Source: Thiosocius sp963736445 (GTDB lineage: Bacteria; Pseudomonadota; Gammaproteobacteria; Chromatiales; Chromatiaceae). Taken from it: a stretch of 64,000 nt of DNA. The notes below the pieces were generated by a model that saw only the letters and a list, made by a program, of their open reading frames with translations, searched no databases and had not been told where the DNA came from. The stretch is taken from the NCBI GenBank assembly GCA_963736445.1, contig CAVTOY010000005.1, positions 1 through 64,000 on the forward strand. The letters are read 5' to 3'. Shown piece by piece: positions 1-8,121 of the stretch (position 1 is the stretch's first letter; each line of letters opens with the position of its first letter). Both the position numbers and the translations under genes were made by a program.

Positions 1-191
1 GATATCCCCCCCTCTGTCAGCATAGATGTCCGGTGAATTGATTTGAGAAGTCTTAACCTCTGAGGGAGCGGAAGTCTGTAGCCAGGGGAACGCACAAGGC
101 ATGAAGCGTTCAGCCTGAATTCAGTTGACTTGCGCATCATGACATCACGGTCGAAGCGAGACCGCCTAGGAAACCCAAAGGAGATGCCATC

Positions 192-496
192 ATGCGTGCA
201 AATACTCTTATCGCGACCCTGGCGCTGACCGGGGGTATTTTCGGTGCCGGAGCCAGTTCTTGCCCGCGTTCGCGCAGAATAAAGCGCCGATCGCCGCCAG
301 TCAGTCGGACTGGATGAGCCTGCAACAGCTTCAGAGTCGACTGCAGGCGGCTGGTTACCACAACTTCGAGGAGATAGAGCGCAATAGCTACAAGTACGAG
401 GTCATGGCGATGGACCCACAAGGCCGCCGTGTAGAACTTTATGTCGATCCGGTGACGGGCCAGATCCTAAAGACAGAGATCGTGGGCAGCCAGTAA
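192..496 (+). pseudogene. Exported PepSY-like protein, frameshifted after the signal peptide
   Basis: A Shine-Dalgarno-like AAGGAG precedes an ATG at 192 that opens a typical signal peptide (MRANTLIATLALTGG...). That frame then leaves the coding track. A second frame picks up at about 260 with LPAFAQ, which looks like the rest of the signal-peptidase site, and runs to the stop at 496. The mature part (about 75 residues) ends in YKYEVMAMDPQGRRVELYVD followed by PVTGQIL, the usual end of a PepSY/YpmB-type domain, a small fold that often inhibits or modulates extracytoplasmic proteases. One missing base near 258 explains both frames. No ATG exists in the second frame, so it cannot be expressed alone except from TTG at 260. 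Either a sequence error or a fresh null mutation; the family call is moderately sure. Confidence 0.6.
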
Positions 497-1026
497 CGCT
501 CGACACCGGGGGAGGCACCTTCTCTTCCCCGGCTTTCAATCGCAAAGCCGGGAGAGTATTCACCAGGTGCATGGTGTCCTCCTGCGATCGCCGCGCGAGA
601 TTGTATAGACCCCGTCTCCTCCGATGGAGCCGCCGCATTGCGTTTGCGGTCTTAGGGTTGTTAGGGGAAATTGGCGAAGCGCGAGATAAAGGCGTCCGGG
701 GCAAGAACTCGGCAATCCGGTTCGGCACCGAGGCCCAATGGATTGCGGTCCCCGGAAACCAGGTCGGCTGCCTTTCGGGCGATCACCAACTAGACAGGTG
801 GCGATTGTGATCAGCATCGCAATAAATGCTGATCAGGTTGAGCCAACACACGCGAAGTCACCCCTATGTATATGAATTACGGGAATTAGGTCCGTATTTG
901 ATGCGCCGGCCCCAATGATGGGAATTGTGATCTTGTAGACAGTATTGAGGGGTGCTTAGGGACTCTACTGCGTTCACAGGTTGTAACCGCGACCTGTTTC
1001 AATAAATTAGGACGAGGAGTAACCCC
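497..1026. other. Intergenic stretch without a convincing gene
   Basis: Open frames here are short, lack ribosome-binding sites and have no recognisable protein character. Visible structure is a GC-rich hairpin at 528-552 and a 10 bp perfect inverted repeat (TGATCAGCAT ... ATGCTGATCA) at 808-835 with an 8-base loop, which could be an operator or a weak terminator. The last 60 bases must hold the promoter of the EF-hand gene. Confidence 0.5.
528..552. terminator. Hairpin after the PepSY gene
   Basis: A 9 bp perfect stem (CCCGGCTTT at 528-536, AAAGCCGGG at 544-552) with a 7-base loop lies 31 bases after the stop at 496. No T-tract follows, so factor-independent termination is only plausible. 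Confidence 0.4.
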
Positions 1027-1284
1027 ATGAAAATTGAACGACTGATTGTCGCGTCGACCTTCGTTGCGTCATTTGCGTTCGCCGCAAGTTCTTTTGCCGC
1101 AGAGAATGACCAATTCACCGAACTGGATGCGGATGGCAATGGCATGATCTCTAGCGAAGAGGCTGCGGCTGATCCCATGCTTATCCTAGAGTGGGCCACG
1201 ATCGATGTGAACAACGATGGCCAGCTAGAACGTGCAGAGTTCAGCGCCTTGGAGGAAAAGTCGAAGCCGGAAATGAGCAAGTAG
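1027..1284 (+). CDS. Exported small EF-hand protein
   Basis: 85-residue protein with an N-terminal signal peptide (MKIERLIVASTFVAS, cleavage after about residue 25, SFAA) and two EF-hand calcium-binding loops. Loop 1 is residues 34-45 (DADGNGMISSEE) with Asp/Asp/Asn and Glu ligands at the expected positions. Loop 2 is residues 60-71 (DVNNDGQLERAE). It is therefore a periplasmic calmodulin-like calcium binder of a type common in proteobacteria; its partner is unknown. The ATG is preceded by GACGAGGAG at a good distance. It stands alone, with the next gene on the opposite strand. Confidence 0.85.
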   Translation: MKIERLIVASTFVASFAFAASSFAAENDQFTELDADGNGMISSEEAAADPMLILEWATIDVNNDGQLERAEFSALEEKSKPEMSK

Positions 1285-1349
1285 GCGCCCTAAAATAGCG
1301 AAGTTTCCGGGCCCGCAGACATGTGGGAGACGTCTACGGTCCCGGGAAA

Positions 1350-1937
1350 CTACCGATTCGCCTGACGGAGCTGTTGATTGCAGTTGCTGAGGTGTAGAAC
1401 CGGCGGGTCGATAGAGAACATAAACGGGGCGGTTCTGCGCAATACGCTGAGCCCGAGTATCTGACGGGTGTTGCCGGGAAATACCGCCGCCTCCACATCA
1501 AACAATTCGCAACTGCTACCAAGGATCAATCTTGGGATCCTGTACACCGGCACCACCAGCTCTTCCCCATTGGCCAGCACCCCGGTTAAATCGCGCAGAT
1601 AGACTACCTGCCCATCGGTCTGGAGCTTGTCCAGCGTGGCCTGGTTTATCGTCATGTAGCTGGAACCCGTATCTACCATGAATTCCGCAGGTTCGATTCC
1701 GGCCATCCGGCCCGATACATAGAACGTCTTGGACCCCTTGAGCGTCATGGGGACATGGGTGCTGGAGCCTCCAGCGCAGACGGAGGCAGTAATGCCGAAA
1801 AGTATCGATGCGAAGAACCGGGTGATCAATTCATGACGACAGGCACCGTTTTGATCCGGGTGGAGATTATTTTTCCTATCGGCCGTGGTCGAAAGGGCTT
1901 TAACCTGCATATTTGACCGATGCCGCGCATCGAGCAT
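1350..1937 (-). CDS. Exported retropepsin-like aspartic protease
   Basis: Clan AA aspartic protease-like protein. The catalytic motif is FMVDTGSSYMTIN around residue 89, followed by the spacing usual for bacterial single-domain retropepsin-like proteins, which dimerise to form the active site. A hydrophobic stretch (RFFASILFGITASVCAG, about residues 40-56) looks like a signal peptide. The first ~35 residues of the longest frame are therefore probably untranslated; a TTG near residue 38 or the Met at residue 10 are alternatives, and none has a clear ribosome-binding site. A late ILGLSVLRR segment matches the conserved hydrophobic-hydrophobic-Gly motif. Substrate unknown; presumably periplasmic. 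Confidence 0.7.
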   Translation of the reverse strand: MLDARHRSNMQVKALSTTADRKNNLHPDQNGACRHELITRFFASILFGITASVCAGGSSTHVPMTLKGSKTFYVSGRMAGIEPAEFMVDTGSSYMTINQATLDKLQTDGQVVYLRDLTGVLANGEELVVPVYRIPRLILGSSCELFDVEAAVFPGNTRQILGLSVLRRTAPFMFSIDPPVLHLSNCNQQLRQANR

Positions 1938-1948
1938 CGAGGGGGTCG

Positions 1949-2016
1949 GGGGTCGGAGGTAGACGAGAACGGTTCGTAAACAATAGTCATTGCTATTCGC
2001 ATCAACCTCCGACCCC
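1949..2016. repeat. REP-like palindromic element, copy 1
   Basis: A 12 bp perfect inverted repeat (GGGGTCGGAGGT at 1949-1960, ACCTCCGACCCC at 2005-2016) encloses ACGAGAACG and a variable centre. The same arms and the same ACGAGAACG motif recur at 35610-35659 with a shorter centre. The structure fits dispersed intergenic hairpin elements of the REP/RAYT kind; no RAYT transposase gene is in the window. Confidence 0.65.
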
Positions 2017-2076
2017 TGCCTCCGACTTGATGACCGTCACTCTCGCTTGGTCCGATAGACTATATGGTGAAGTTGG

Positions 2077-2784
2077 TTGAGAGGATGTGCATCACCGCGC
2101 TTCCTCAAGATAGCGAGGAGACACATCGGCGTGCCTGGCATTACCGGATCTTTGTCACCGCGACCGTTTTGTCAGCGCCTGTTGGGCGCCGGCGAGTTGC
2201 TAGTTCTGTCATGCCTGACCGCAGCCCCGCTGCAGGCCCAGGACTGGACGGGCGGCGTCTCGCCCTGGTCGAGCTTTGCCAATCCCATGGCCCCGTCGAG
2301 CCTCGCGGCACCGATGGCTCAATCGACCCTTTCACCCTGGTCCAGCTATGCCGGCCCAATGACGAAGTCGCCGTGGTCTTCGACCCCGTCCGTCTTAGGC
2401 ATCCCATTTGGCAATCAATGGCCCGCCCCGTCCGGCTTCCCTTCCCCCTATAGCCAGCAGCCCTACAGTGCCTGGCAGGCGCCCTACAGCGGACCATTAC
2501 CGACCTGTCCCGACACGTCTGTCGATAGACATCAACCCGATCTGACCGGCTTTTGGCGCGGCAGCGGCGGCGAGTCAGTCGAGGTCCAGCGCAATTACGC
2601 ACGCATCTGGGGCGGACAGGACAAGCCCTGCGACTGCATCTTCTTTCTGGTGGGCCAGCGTCTGATCGCTTACAGCCCAGACACCGACGTGGTGCGCAAG
2701 TACTGGTACAAGAGTGGTGGCAACAACCAGTTTACGCTGGTCGATGAATCCGGCAACGTAATGACCTATCAGCGCACGCGCTGA
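2077..2784 (+). CDS. Exported protein with Pro-Trp-Ser repeats, unknown function
   Basis: Up to 235 residues from a TTG at 2077. The real start may lie downstream, since the signal-like segment (ELLVLSCLTAAPLQAQ) begins near residue 40. After the putative cleavage site comes a low-complexity region of imperfect repeats built around SPWSSFANPM, SPWSSYAGPM and SPWSSTP, then a Pro/Tyr-rich stretch, then a C-terminal domain of about 80 residues (PDLTGFWRGSGGESVEVQRN...) that resembles small lipocalin-like beta domains describing a 'TGxW' core. Two close cysteines (KPCDCIFF) could form a disulfide. No homologue is recognised with confidence. A hairpin at 2791-2826 follows the stop. Confidence 0.55.
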   Translation: MRGCASPRFLKIARRHIGVPGITGSLSPRPFCQRLLGAGELLVLSCLTAAPLQAQDWTGGVSPWSSFANPMAPSSLAAPMAQSTLSPWSSYAGPMTKSPWSSTPSVLGIPFGNQWPAPSGFPSPYSQQPYSAWQAPYSGPLPTCPDTSVDRHQPDLTGFWRGSGGESVEVQRNYARIWGGQDKPCDCIFFLVGQRLIAYSPDTDVVRKYWYKSGGNNQFTLVDESGNVMTYQRTR

Positions 2785-2790
2785 TTGAAT

Positions 2791-2826
2791 CTGAGGGGTT
2801 CATAGGTCGACGAACAGGCCCCTCAG
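2791..2826. terminator. Hairpin between convergent genes
   Basis: CTGAGGGG (2791-2798) pairs perfectly with CCCCTCAG (2819-2826) between two convergent genes, a position where a bidirectional terminator is expected. There is no long T-tract. Confidence 0.45.
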
Positions 2827-2847
2827 TGTCTATCGCGCGAGCCTTTG

Positions 2848-3358
2848 TTATGGAAACGCCGGAATGTGCGGTTCTGTGCCTTCAATGTCCGCATCCGGGT
2901 GATGCCTTTTCACCATCGCCTCGATCTGATCGACCCGGTCCTTGGGCACATCCACCAGAAACAGGATCTCGCCCTTCTTCAGGTTCTCTTCGAATTGCTT
3001 GATCTGGGTATTGGTTACGTCCACACCGATCATACTCGACAGCCAGGCACCAATACCTGAACCGGCCAGTGCGGTCGCAAGGATTGCACCGCCACCCAGG
3101 ACCACGCCTGCTGGCGGAAACGACACCGCCGCAACGCCTGCGAGGATGCCGGTTACGCCTCCGACCGCGAGTCCGCGCTCGACCGCGGGTATCACGTCAC
3201 TCGGTCTGCAACAGCGAGGCCTTGGGGAGGTCGCCCAGCTCGGTGCCGTCAGGGGCGACGATATGAATGTGGCGCTCTTCAATTCTGGCCAGCAACAGCT
3301 CGTCGGTTACTGTACCGGCAGTCCTGAGGTCCGGTACCAAAAAATAGATTCTTCGCAT
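2848..3358 (-). pseudogene. Glycine-rich membrane protein of the DUF1269 type, one frameshift
   Basis: The amino-terminal part starts at ATG 3358 behind a strong GGAGG (MRRIYFLVPDLRTAGTV...) and stops at TGA 3197-3199 after LPKASLLQTE. The continuation (DVIPAVERGLAVGGVTG...) is in another frame down to 2848, so a single indel near 3200 splits one gene of about 170 residues. The middle is a long glycine/alanine hydrophobic hairpin (ILAGVAAVSFPPAGVVLGGG), and the tail ends in a KDRVDQIEAMVKRHHPDADI segment typical of proteins that sense or coat the inner membrane and are annotated as DUF1269 or 'general stress' membrane proteins. No stop codons other than the shift are seen, so a sequence error is as likely as inactivation. 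Confidence 0.6.
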
Positions 3359-3605
3359 GTCGATCCCTCCTTCGTTAAGTCGCGCTTGGCGCCAACGTCC
3401 GCCCCCGCCGTGCGTCCGAAAAAATGACGCCGGCTCGGGCTCGTTCGCTCTTCTATTAAAGATACAACATCTGAGACAGGTGACAGCTGGCCGACTTACC
3501 CTGCAGCCTATCCGTTGGAAGCAGATTAAATGGAATTCTCAGGTGCCGCTGAGCGGAAAGCGTGTTTATACTGTCCGTACGCGCTTGGGTGTTTCTGGAA
3601 CACCG

Positions 3606-4715
3606 ATGGAATTTCAAAGCCTTGCTGAAAGTCCCCTCGGTATATCCGATGAGAAAATCTGGTCGCTGTTCAGCCCTTTCGTGGTCCAAGACTTCAGCCC
3701 TGAAGATCCGGAATGGCGGCGCGAGATTAATCGCCGCAAGAAAAAGATCCTGCGCAAGCACTTGCGCCAGACGCTGTTTGGCTGGCAGACCCGTCACAAG
3801 CGCGACGAGGCGACCATCATCGCTGAATACTCCAGGGCGTGGCAGGAGAGCCAGTATGCGGCCTATACATTGTCCCTGCCGCCTACGCGCATCAGTCCCT
3901 GGGTCTGGCGGGACCATCGGGCTTCTGCCAGTGATGTCGGTGCGACCCGCTTCCGCCAGTTGATGCTGATAAAGACCATCGAAACGGTCAAACCCAGCAA
4001 GGTGCTTGAAGTGGGCTGCGGCAACGGTATCAATCTGCTGCTGCTGGCCTGCCGCTTTCCCGATATAGAGTTTACCGGGGTGGAACTGACCGAACAGGGC
4101 CATATCGCAGCGGAAAGATTTCAGGAACAAGCCACTCTGCCAAAACAGATAGTCGACTATGCGCCGTTGCCGCTGGTCGATACCACCGCTTTCCGCGGTA
4201 TCCGCTTCTTACAGGGCACCGCCGCCGATCTGCCGTTCGAAGACAGGAGCTTCGACATGGTGCAGACCATTCTGGCGCTGGAACAGATGGAGCAGATCCG
4301 TTCCGATGCGCTGTCCGAGATCGCCCGCGTCTGTTGCGGCACCTCATTCATGATCGAGCCGTTCCGTGATGTCAACGAAGACGGCTGGTCGCGGAAAAAC
4401 GTGATACAGCGAAACTACTTCCAGGGGCGAATTGCAGACCTGACCAAGCTACGGTCTACAACCGACAATGGCGATAAACGATTTTCCGCAGGAAGCATTC
4501 CTCAAGGTGTGTGCATTGCAGTCAGCCAAAGGCGCTGCCTGAACGGGCTTGCCACCTTGGTACCGAAGCCGCGGCAGGCTCCAGCATGCATATCGCACCG
4601 ATTTCCTGCTGCGGCCCCCGATACCCTCGCCCTGATGGGGCGTACTCGTTGCAGGCGGTTCGACGTAGTGTCGACTGCGCCTTCACCGCCTTTCACTGCG
4701 TGCATCCCGCCATAG
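3606..4715 (+). CDS. Class I SAM-dependent methyltransferase
   Basis: 369 residues from the ATG at 3606; the longer open frame to 3357 overlaps the upstream divergent gene and has no protein-like content. The SAM-binding motif I is KVLEVGCGNGINLLLLACRF at about residues 132-151. It is followed by an acidic motif II (FTGVEL) and a motif IV-like DMVQTILALEQM. A charged N-terminal extension (WRREINRRKKKILRKHLRQT) precedes the fold. Substrate unknown; the oxygenase and sulfotransferase downstream suggest modification of a sugar or small molecule. The last ~38 residues are read from a 155 bp repeat that also occurs at 6047-6210, so the natural C-terminus has probably been replaced or the gene truncated. 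Confidence 0.7.
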   Translation: MEFQSLAESPLGISDEKIWSLFSPFVVQDFSPEDPEWRREINRRKKKILRKHLRQTLFGWQTRHKRDEATIIAEYSRAWQESQYAAYTLSLPPTRISPWVWRDHRASASDVGATRFRQLMLIKTIETVKPSKVLEVGCGNGINLLLLACRFPDIEFTGVELTEQGHIAAERFQEQATLPKQIVDYAPLPLVDTTAFRGIRFLQGTAADLPFEDRSFDMVQTILALEQMEQIRSDALSEIARVCCGTSFMIEPFRDVNEDGWSRKNVIQRNYFQGRIADLTKLRSTTDNGDKRFSAGSIPQGVCIAVSQRRCLNGLATLVPKPRQAPACISHRFPAAAPDTLALMGRTRCRRFDVVSTAPSPPFTACIPP

Positions 4716-4756
4716 CGGCGTCCTCGTTACGAAAAACGGTGAAATATACAGGCTAG
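4602..4756. repeat. ~160 bp direct repeat, copy 1
   Basis: From TTTCCTGCTGCGGCCCCCGA to ATACAGGCTAG this stretch is closely similar to 6047-6210, in the same orientation, with small indels. It contains the end of the methyltransferase frame and touches the stop of the oxygenase gene. The two copies bracket that oxygenase gene. No transposase or terminal inverted repeat is seen, so its nature is unknown. Confidence 0.75.
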
Positions 4757-5601
4757 CCAATGCGGGCCATGCGCTTCAGCGTGCTGATGAAGCGGCGACC
4801 CGGCGAATACTTCACTGGGAAAAAGTTCCCCTGCAGGGTATACGACTCACTGATGAAGTTGACATAACGCCTGGGGATGTCGGTCACCGAACGCGGGGAA
4901 ACGCCATGCAGACTATGCGGCAAGTTGAGCCACATGATCAGCGTGTTCGCACTGTAAGGCACTTCCTTCACCCTCTCAATAAACCGCTCGGGGACGTCCA
5001 AGTCTTTGGTGTGATAATACCGGTCAGATGTCAGCCGATACAGGCTCAGGTCGCCGCCGGTGGAACGATCATCAGGGCTCCGAAAATATAACAGCCCCGC
5101 AAAGAGTTTCGCCGGGTTGTCCACATGCGGCACCCGCACAGAAGTGGGTTGGGTTACGGGGCTGTTAACTCCAAACTGACAATCGAGCATACAATCCGCC
5201 AGCAGGTTCGTGGGCGTCTTAGTCCGACCGCGCTGGCGCATCGCTGAGGTGAGCTCGGTTAATGGTTTGCCAAAACGGGTCTCCAAGTCAGGAAGCGCCT
5301 GATCGATGGCGGGACGCCAGAATGCGACCGCTTCGTTGAGAAACTCCTGTGAACAATGGTAGGCAAAAAAGTCGCGCCAGATCGTAGGAATGTCGGGGTT
5401 GTCAAGAACATCCTGCGCTCGTAACGAGTACAGACGATTATTCGCATACGGACCCGACCCGGCGATGGTTTTCATATCGGGATATGCCGCATCCAATTCG
5501 GCATAGTAATCAGGCGCTAAGGCATCCGGTACACAGATATGGGGATAAGGATCATAAACAATCTGGTCGGGCGTTATTCGACCGAGAATACTTTGACTCA
5601 T
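4753..5601 (-). CDS. 2-oxoglutarate/Fe(II)-dependent oxygenase
   Basis: 282 residues from the ATG at 5601, which has an AGGAAGA upstream; a longer frame to 5679 lacks support. The double-stranded beta-helix iron-binding triad is visible: His159 and Asp161 in SVRVPHVDNPAKL, and the distal His232 in SLHGVSPRS, followed by Arg237 for the 2-oxoglutarate carboxylate. This is the layout of the 2OG-Fe(II) oxygenase superfamily (prolyl-4-hydroxylase/PhyH-like), whose members hydroxylate proteins, lipids or natural products. The neighbours, a methyltransferase and a sulfotransferase, suggest a role in tailoring a cell-surface or secreted molecule. It is flanked by direct repeats (4602-4756 and 6047-6210), hinting that it was inserted or duplicated as a block. 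Confidence 0.8.
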   Translation of the reverse strand: MSQSILGRITPDQIVYDPYPHICVPDALAPDYYAELDAAYPDMKTIAGSGPYANNRLYSLRAQDVLDNPDIPTIWRDFFAYHCSQEFLNEAVAFWRPAIDQALPDLETRFGKPLTELTSAMRQRGRTKTPTNLLADCMLDCQFGVNSPVTQPTSVRVPHVDNPAKLFAGLLYFRSPDDRSTGGDLSLYRLTSDRYYHTKDLDVPERFIERVKEVPYSANTLIMWLNLPHSLHGVSPRSVTDIPRRYVNFISESYTLQGNFFPVKYSPGRRFISTLKRMARIG

Positions 5602-6046
5602 CTTGTTCTTCCTCGACAGTGATGGTGCGCGTCCGGGAGGTCGCCACCTCCTCGTATCATAATTCCTTAACCTGATCACGAAAGGACCTTACGGCAAGCC
5701 GGCCAGGATGGTCAAAGGTAATTGGCGTATGGGTTGCCTGCGGCCTGCGCACGTGTCGAGCGAAGGAGTATCAACATTTTCGAGTAAAATCGAACGCCTC
5801 TCGTTGAGCAGGATCAAACCACCAACCCATTGGCTGTTGACATGATCACTCTCGCATAATCACTCCTAGGGAAGGCCTTGGCATATGTTCCTTTTGTGAG
5901 ATGCGCATTGAATACGACATCGGGCCTGGCAGAGGTCACGGAGTGGGTCGGCTCAAAACGCACCGCCGGTGGCCAAACCGGCCGAGACGCATGGATTCGC
6001 CAACAGAGGTTGCCGCTTGATGGCTAGCCTGAAAATCTCTACCCGG
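5602..6046. other. Intergenic stretch without a gene
   Basis: Leader of the oxygenase gene plus unassigned sequence. I see no protein-like frame. A TTGACA at about 5835 is followed by a poorly spaced TAATCA, so no promoter is called. Confidence 0.4.
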
Positions 6047-6210
6047 TTTCCTGCTGCGGCCCCCGATACCCTCGCCCTGACGGGTGCGTACTCGTTGCAG
6101 GCGGTTCGACGTAGTGTCGACTACGCCTTCAACGCCTTCCACTCCGTGCACCCCGCCACAGCGGCGTCTCGGCGCCCCCGCTACGAAAAACGGTGAGACA
6201 TACAGGCTAG
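6047..6210. repeat. ~160 bp direct repeat, copy 2
   Basis: Direct counterpart of 4602-4756, slightly longer because of a 'ggcgcccc' insertion near the end. An open frame crosses it (ending RRPRYEKR at 6196) and the same peptide fragments (QAVRRSVD) can be read in copy 1, but neither copy has a start signal, so a coding role is not claimed. Confidence 0.75.
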
Positions 6211-6384
6211 AGTAACTTTCCGACTCAATTGCAAGATCTTCGCCAGAACGGATGGTCCATGGGGCATGTCGGGTTGACCGGCTACTTCATCTCCTCTAAC
6301 GTCTCGCGCGACAAGAAGACGAATGGAGCATAAGAGACCTTGCCACGCGGCTTAGGTTTCGGGATCCGGGAAATTGGCATAGTC

Positions 6385-7206
6385 ATGCGCCTTGAAAAAC
6401 GACTCAAAAAACTCAAACAGCGTCTGCCCTGGAGAGGGTCGGGTGACGTCTTCTATATCATTTCTTTCCCCAAGTGTGGGCGCACCTGGCTGCGTATCTT
6501 GATAGGCCATTACTTGTCCCACCACTACCGACTCCCGACCGACAACTATCTGCGCATCCAGGATTATCACCGGCTGGACCGGCGTATCCCCTTGATCGAG
6601 GTCTCGCACGATGACAAACCCCAAAAGCGCCGCGCGGAGGAACTAGTGCACAGCAAACGCCTCTACCGTCGCGATAAGGTGATCTTTCTGGTGCGTGACC
6701 CGCGGGATGTAGTCGTTTCTTGGTTTCATGCGAGGAAGTATCGTGAAAAAGGGGCGAAGTATGCGGGCACCATCCACGACTTCATCACAGAGGAGCATGG
6801 CTCGCTTGCCTCCATTGTCGAGTACTTCAACATCTGGTGGGCCGAGCGCGATAAGCCGAAGAGCTTCCTACTCCTGCGCTACGAGGATCTACATGCCAGG
6901 CCCGAACAGACCCTCAAACAGGTGCTCGGTTTCATGGGCGTGCCGCAGCTTGATGACGCACTGGTTACCGCCACTGTTGCATTTGCTTCATTCGGCAATA
7001 TGCGCCAGTTGGAAGCACACGACGCCTTCAACATGCGCACGCTCCGACCCGAGAACAAGGCCGACGAGCGCTCCTACAAGACCCGGAAGGGTATCGTTGG
7101 CGACTACAAGAATATGCTAAACGAGGCGGACCGCGCCTTTGTAGAAAAGTACATCAAAGATCATCTGAATCCGGAGCTGGGGTACTGTGGCAACCACGTC
7201 GGGTAG
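6385..7206 (+). CDS. PAPS-dependent sulfotransferase
   Basis: 273 residues from ATG 6385 (MRLEKRLKKLKQRL); a TTG at 6340 in the same frame is less likely. Both co-substrate signatures are present. The 5'-phosphosulfate-binding loop is ISFPKCGRTWLRIL near residues 26-39, and the 3'-phosphate-binding segment is VIFLVRDPRDVVVSWFHARK near residues 101-120. The C-terminal GIVGDYKNMLNEADRAFVEK matches the late KGxxGDWK motif of cytosolic-type sulfotransferases. The enzyme would transfer sulfate from PAPS to a hydroxyl or amine of an unknown acceptor; with the neighbouring methyltransferase and oxygenase it may decorate a polysaccharide or lipid. The gene is monocistronic here and convergent with the minus-strand block that follows. 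Confidence 0.85.
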   Translation: MRLEKRLKKLKQRLPWRGSGDVFYIISFPKCGRTWLRILIGHYLSHHYRLPTDNYLRIQDYHRLDRRIPLIEVSHDDKPQKRRAEELVHSKRLYRRDKVIFLVRDPRDVVVSWFHARKYREKGAKYAGTIHDFITEEHGSLASIVEYFNIWWAERDKPKSFLLLRYEDLHARPEQTLKQVLGFMGVPQLDDALVTATVAFASFGNMRQLEAHDAFNMRTLRPENKADERSYKTRKGIVGDYKNMLNEADRAFVEKYIKDHLNPELGYCGNHVG

Positions 7207-7276
7207 GCTAGCCGCGCCATAGATGATCCGCCACTGCGGTGGAGAAGACGAGGCCTCCCAGGTTCCTGGGGAACCC

Positions 7277-7537
7277 CTACCTGCGTGCCCCGCTTTGGCG
7301 GCGCTGTTCCTCATACTCCGCGCGTTTCTCGCGGAAGCGGTGTGCCTGGTAATCATCCATCAGCGCCTTGGCGCGATCGTACTGGTGCTCGTCGTTCAGC
7401 CAGATGCCCGGTGCGGAGATGCCCCAGGGTCCGCTCTGCGTCTCATAGAAATCGATTCGGTGCTCCTGCAGCAGGCTGCGGATTTCCTGGATCTCGTCGT
7501 CGGGCGCATGACGCAATTTGATCAGCAGTCTGGACAT
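7277..7537 (-). CDS. Small DUF6164-type protein
   Basis: 86 residues, no signal peptide. It starts with MSRLLIKLRHAPDDEIQEIR, followed by a pattern (LLQEHRIDFYETQSGPWGIS) typical of a small cytosolic family annotated as DUF6164. The C-terminus is a charged helix (QAHRFREKRAEYEEQRRQ). It is the last gene of a short minus-strand run, two bases after the DsrE-like gene, so the pair is probably co-transcribed. The function of the family is unknown. Confidence 0.7.
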   Translation of the reverse strand: MSRLLIKLRHAPDDEIQEIRSLLQEHRIDFYETQSGPWGISAPGIWLNDEHQYDRAKALMDDYQAHRFREKRAEYEEQRRQSGARR

Positions 7538-7539
7538 GG

Positions 7540-7986
7540 TTACGGCTTCAGGTAGGCGTAACCATCCTTAACCTGCAGCCGGGCAATCTCCGAGATGCCC
7601 GAAGGAACGATGCTCACTCCCTCGAGAAGGTCTGTCTTGCTGATCTTCCGTGCTGCGAGGGTTGCAGCACATGCACGAAAATCCACATCTCGCTCGACCA
7701 GGCGCAGCACAGCGTAATCGTAGGGGTCATCGTGTTGGTCTTTTGCATCCTCGAGCAGAAAGTCGACACCTGGACCGTAAGCGACAAAGACGATCTCTGC
7801 ATTTGGTACGTCGTCGAGGTACGAACTGGCCAGCATCAAGGCCCAACGCGCAGTTCGCGTGTCGTCGACGTGGAAGACCACCCTGTCCCATGTACTTGCT
7901 GATTGCTCGGCACAAACCGGGACCAGGAAGCCAGTCAGCAGCGCGGCCAACAGGCTCCCTTGTGCCATATTTTTCAAAGTGTTCAT
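7540..7986 (-). CDS. Exported DsrE-like protein
   Basis: 148 residues from ATG 7986, preceded by AAGGAGCAACCG. The signal peptide (MNTLKNMAQGSLLAALLTGF ... PVCA) is followed by a Rossmann-like DsrE/F fold. The start is STWDRVVFHVDDTRTARWAL, the VFVAYGPGVDFLL strand lies in the middle, and Cys-containing RDVDFRACAATL, where sulfur-carrier DsrE proteins place a cysteine, comes later. Such periplasmic members are common in sulfur-oxidising gammaproteobacteria, but whether they carry persulfide sulfur is not established. It overlaps nothing and is followed closely by the DUF6164 gene. Confidence 0.75.
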   Translation of the reverse strand: MNTLKNMAQGSLLAALLTGFLVPVCAEQSASTWDRVVFHVDDTRTARWALMLASSYLDDVPNAEIVFVAYGPGVDFLLEDAKDQHDDPYDYAVLRLVERDVDFRACAATLAARKISKTDLLEGVSIVPSGISEIARLQVKDGYAYLKP

Positions 7987-8121
7987 CGGTTGCTCCTTAC
8001 AAATTATGGTCGGACCTGTATGGACAAGAGATCTGGCCATGCGGCTTCACACTCTGGGCGACACGTCCATGTGTCCGATCCATCGTGCGACAAACATGGG
8101 CCGCGCTTGACCAGCGGTCCG

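Noticed and set aside
5835..5862. Sigma-70 promoter with TTGACA
   Set aside because: Spacing to the only -10-like hexamer (TAATCA) is about 14 bases, too short.
6229..6333. 34-codon frame (LQDLRQNGWSMGHVGLTGYF...) before the sulfotransferase
   Set aside because: It may be the displaced C-terminus of a methyltransferase, but it is too short to assign and has no start signal.
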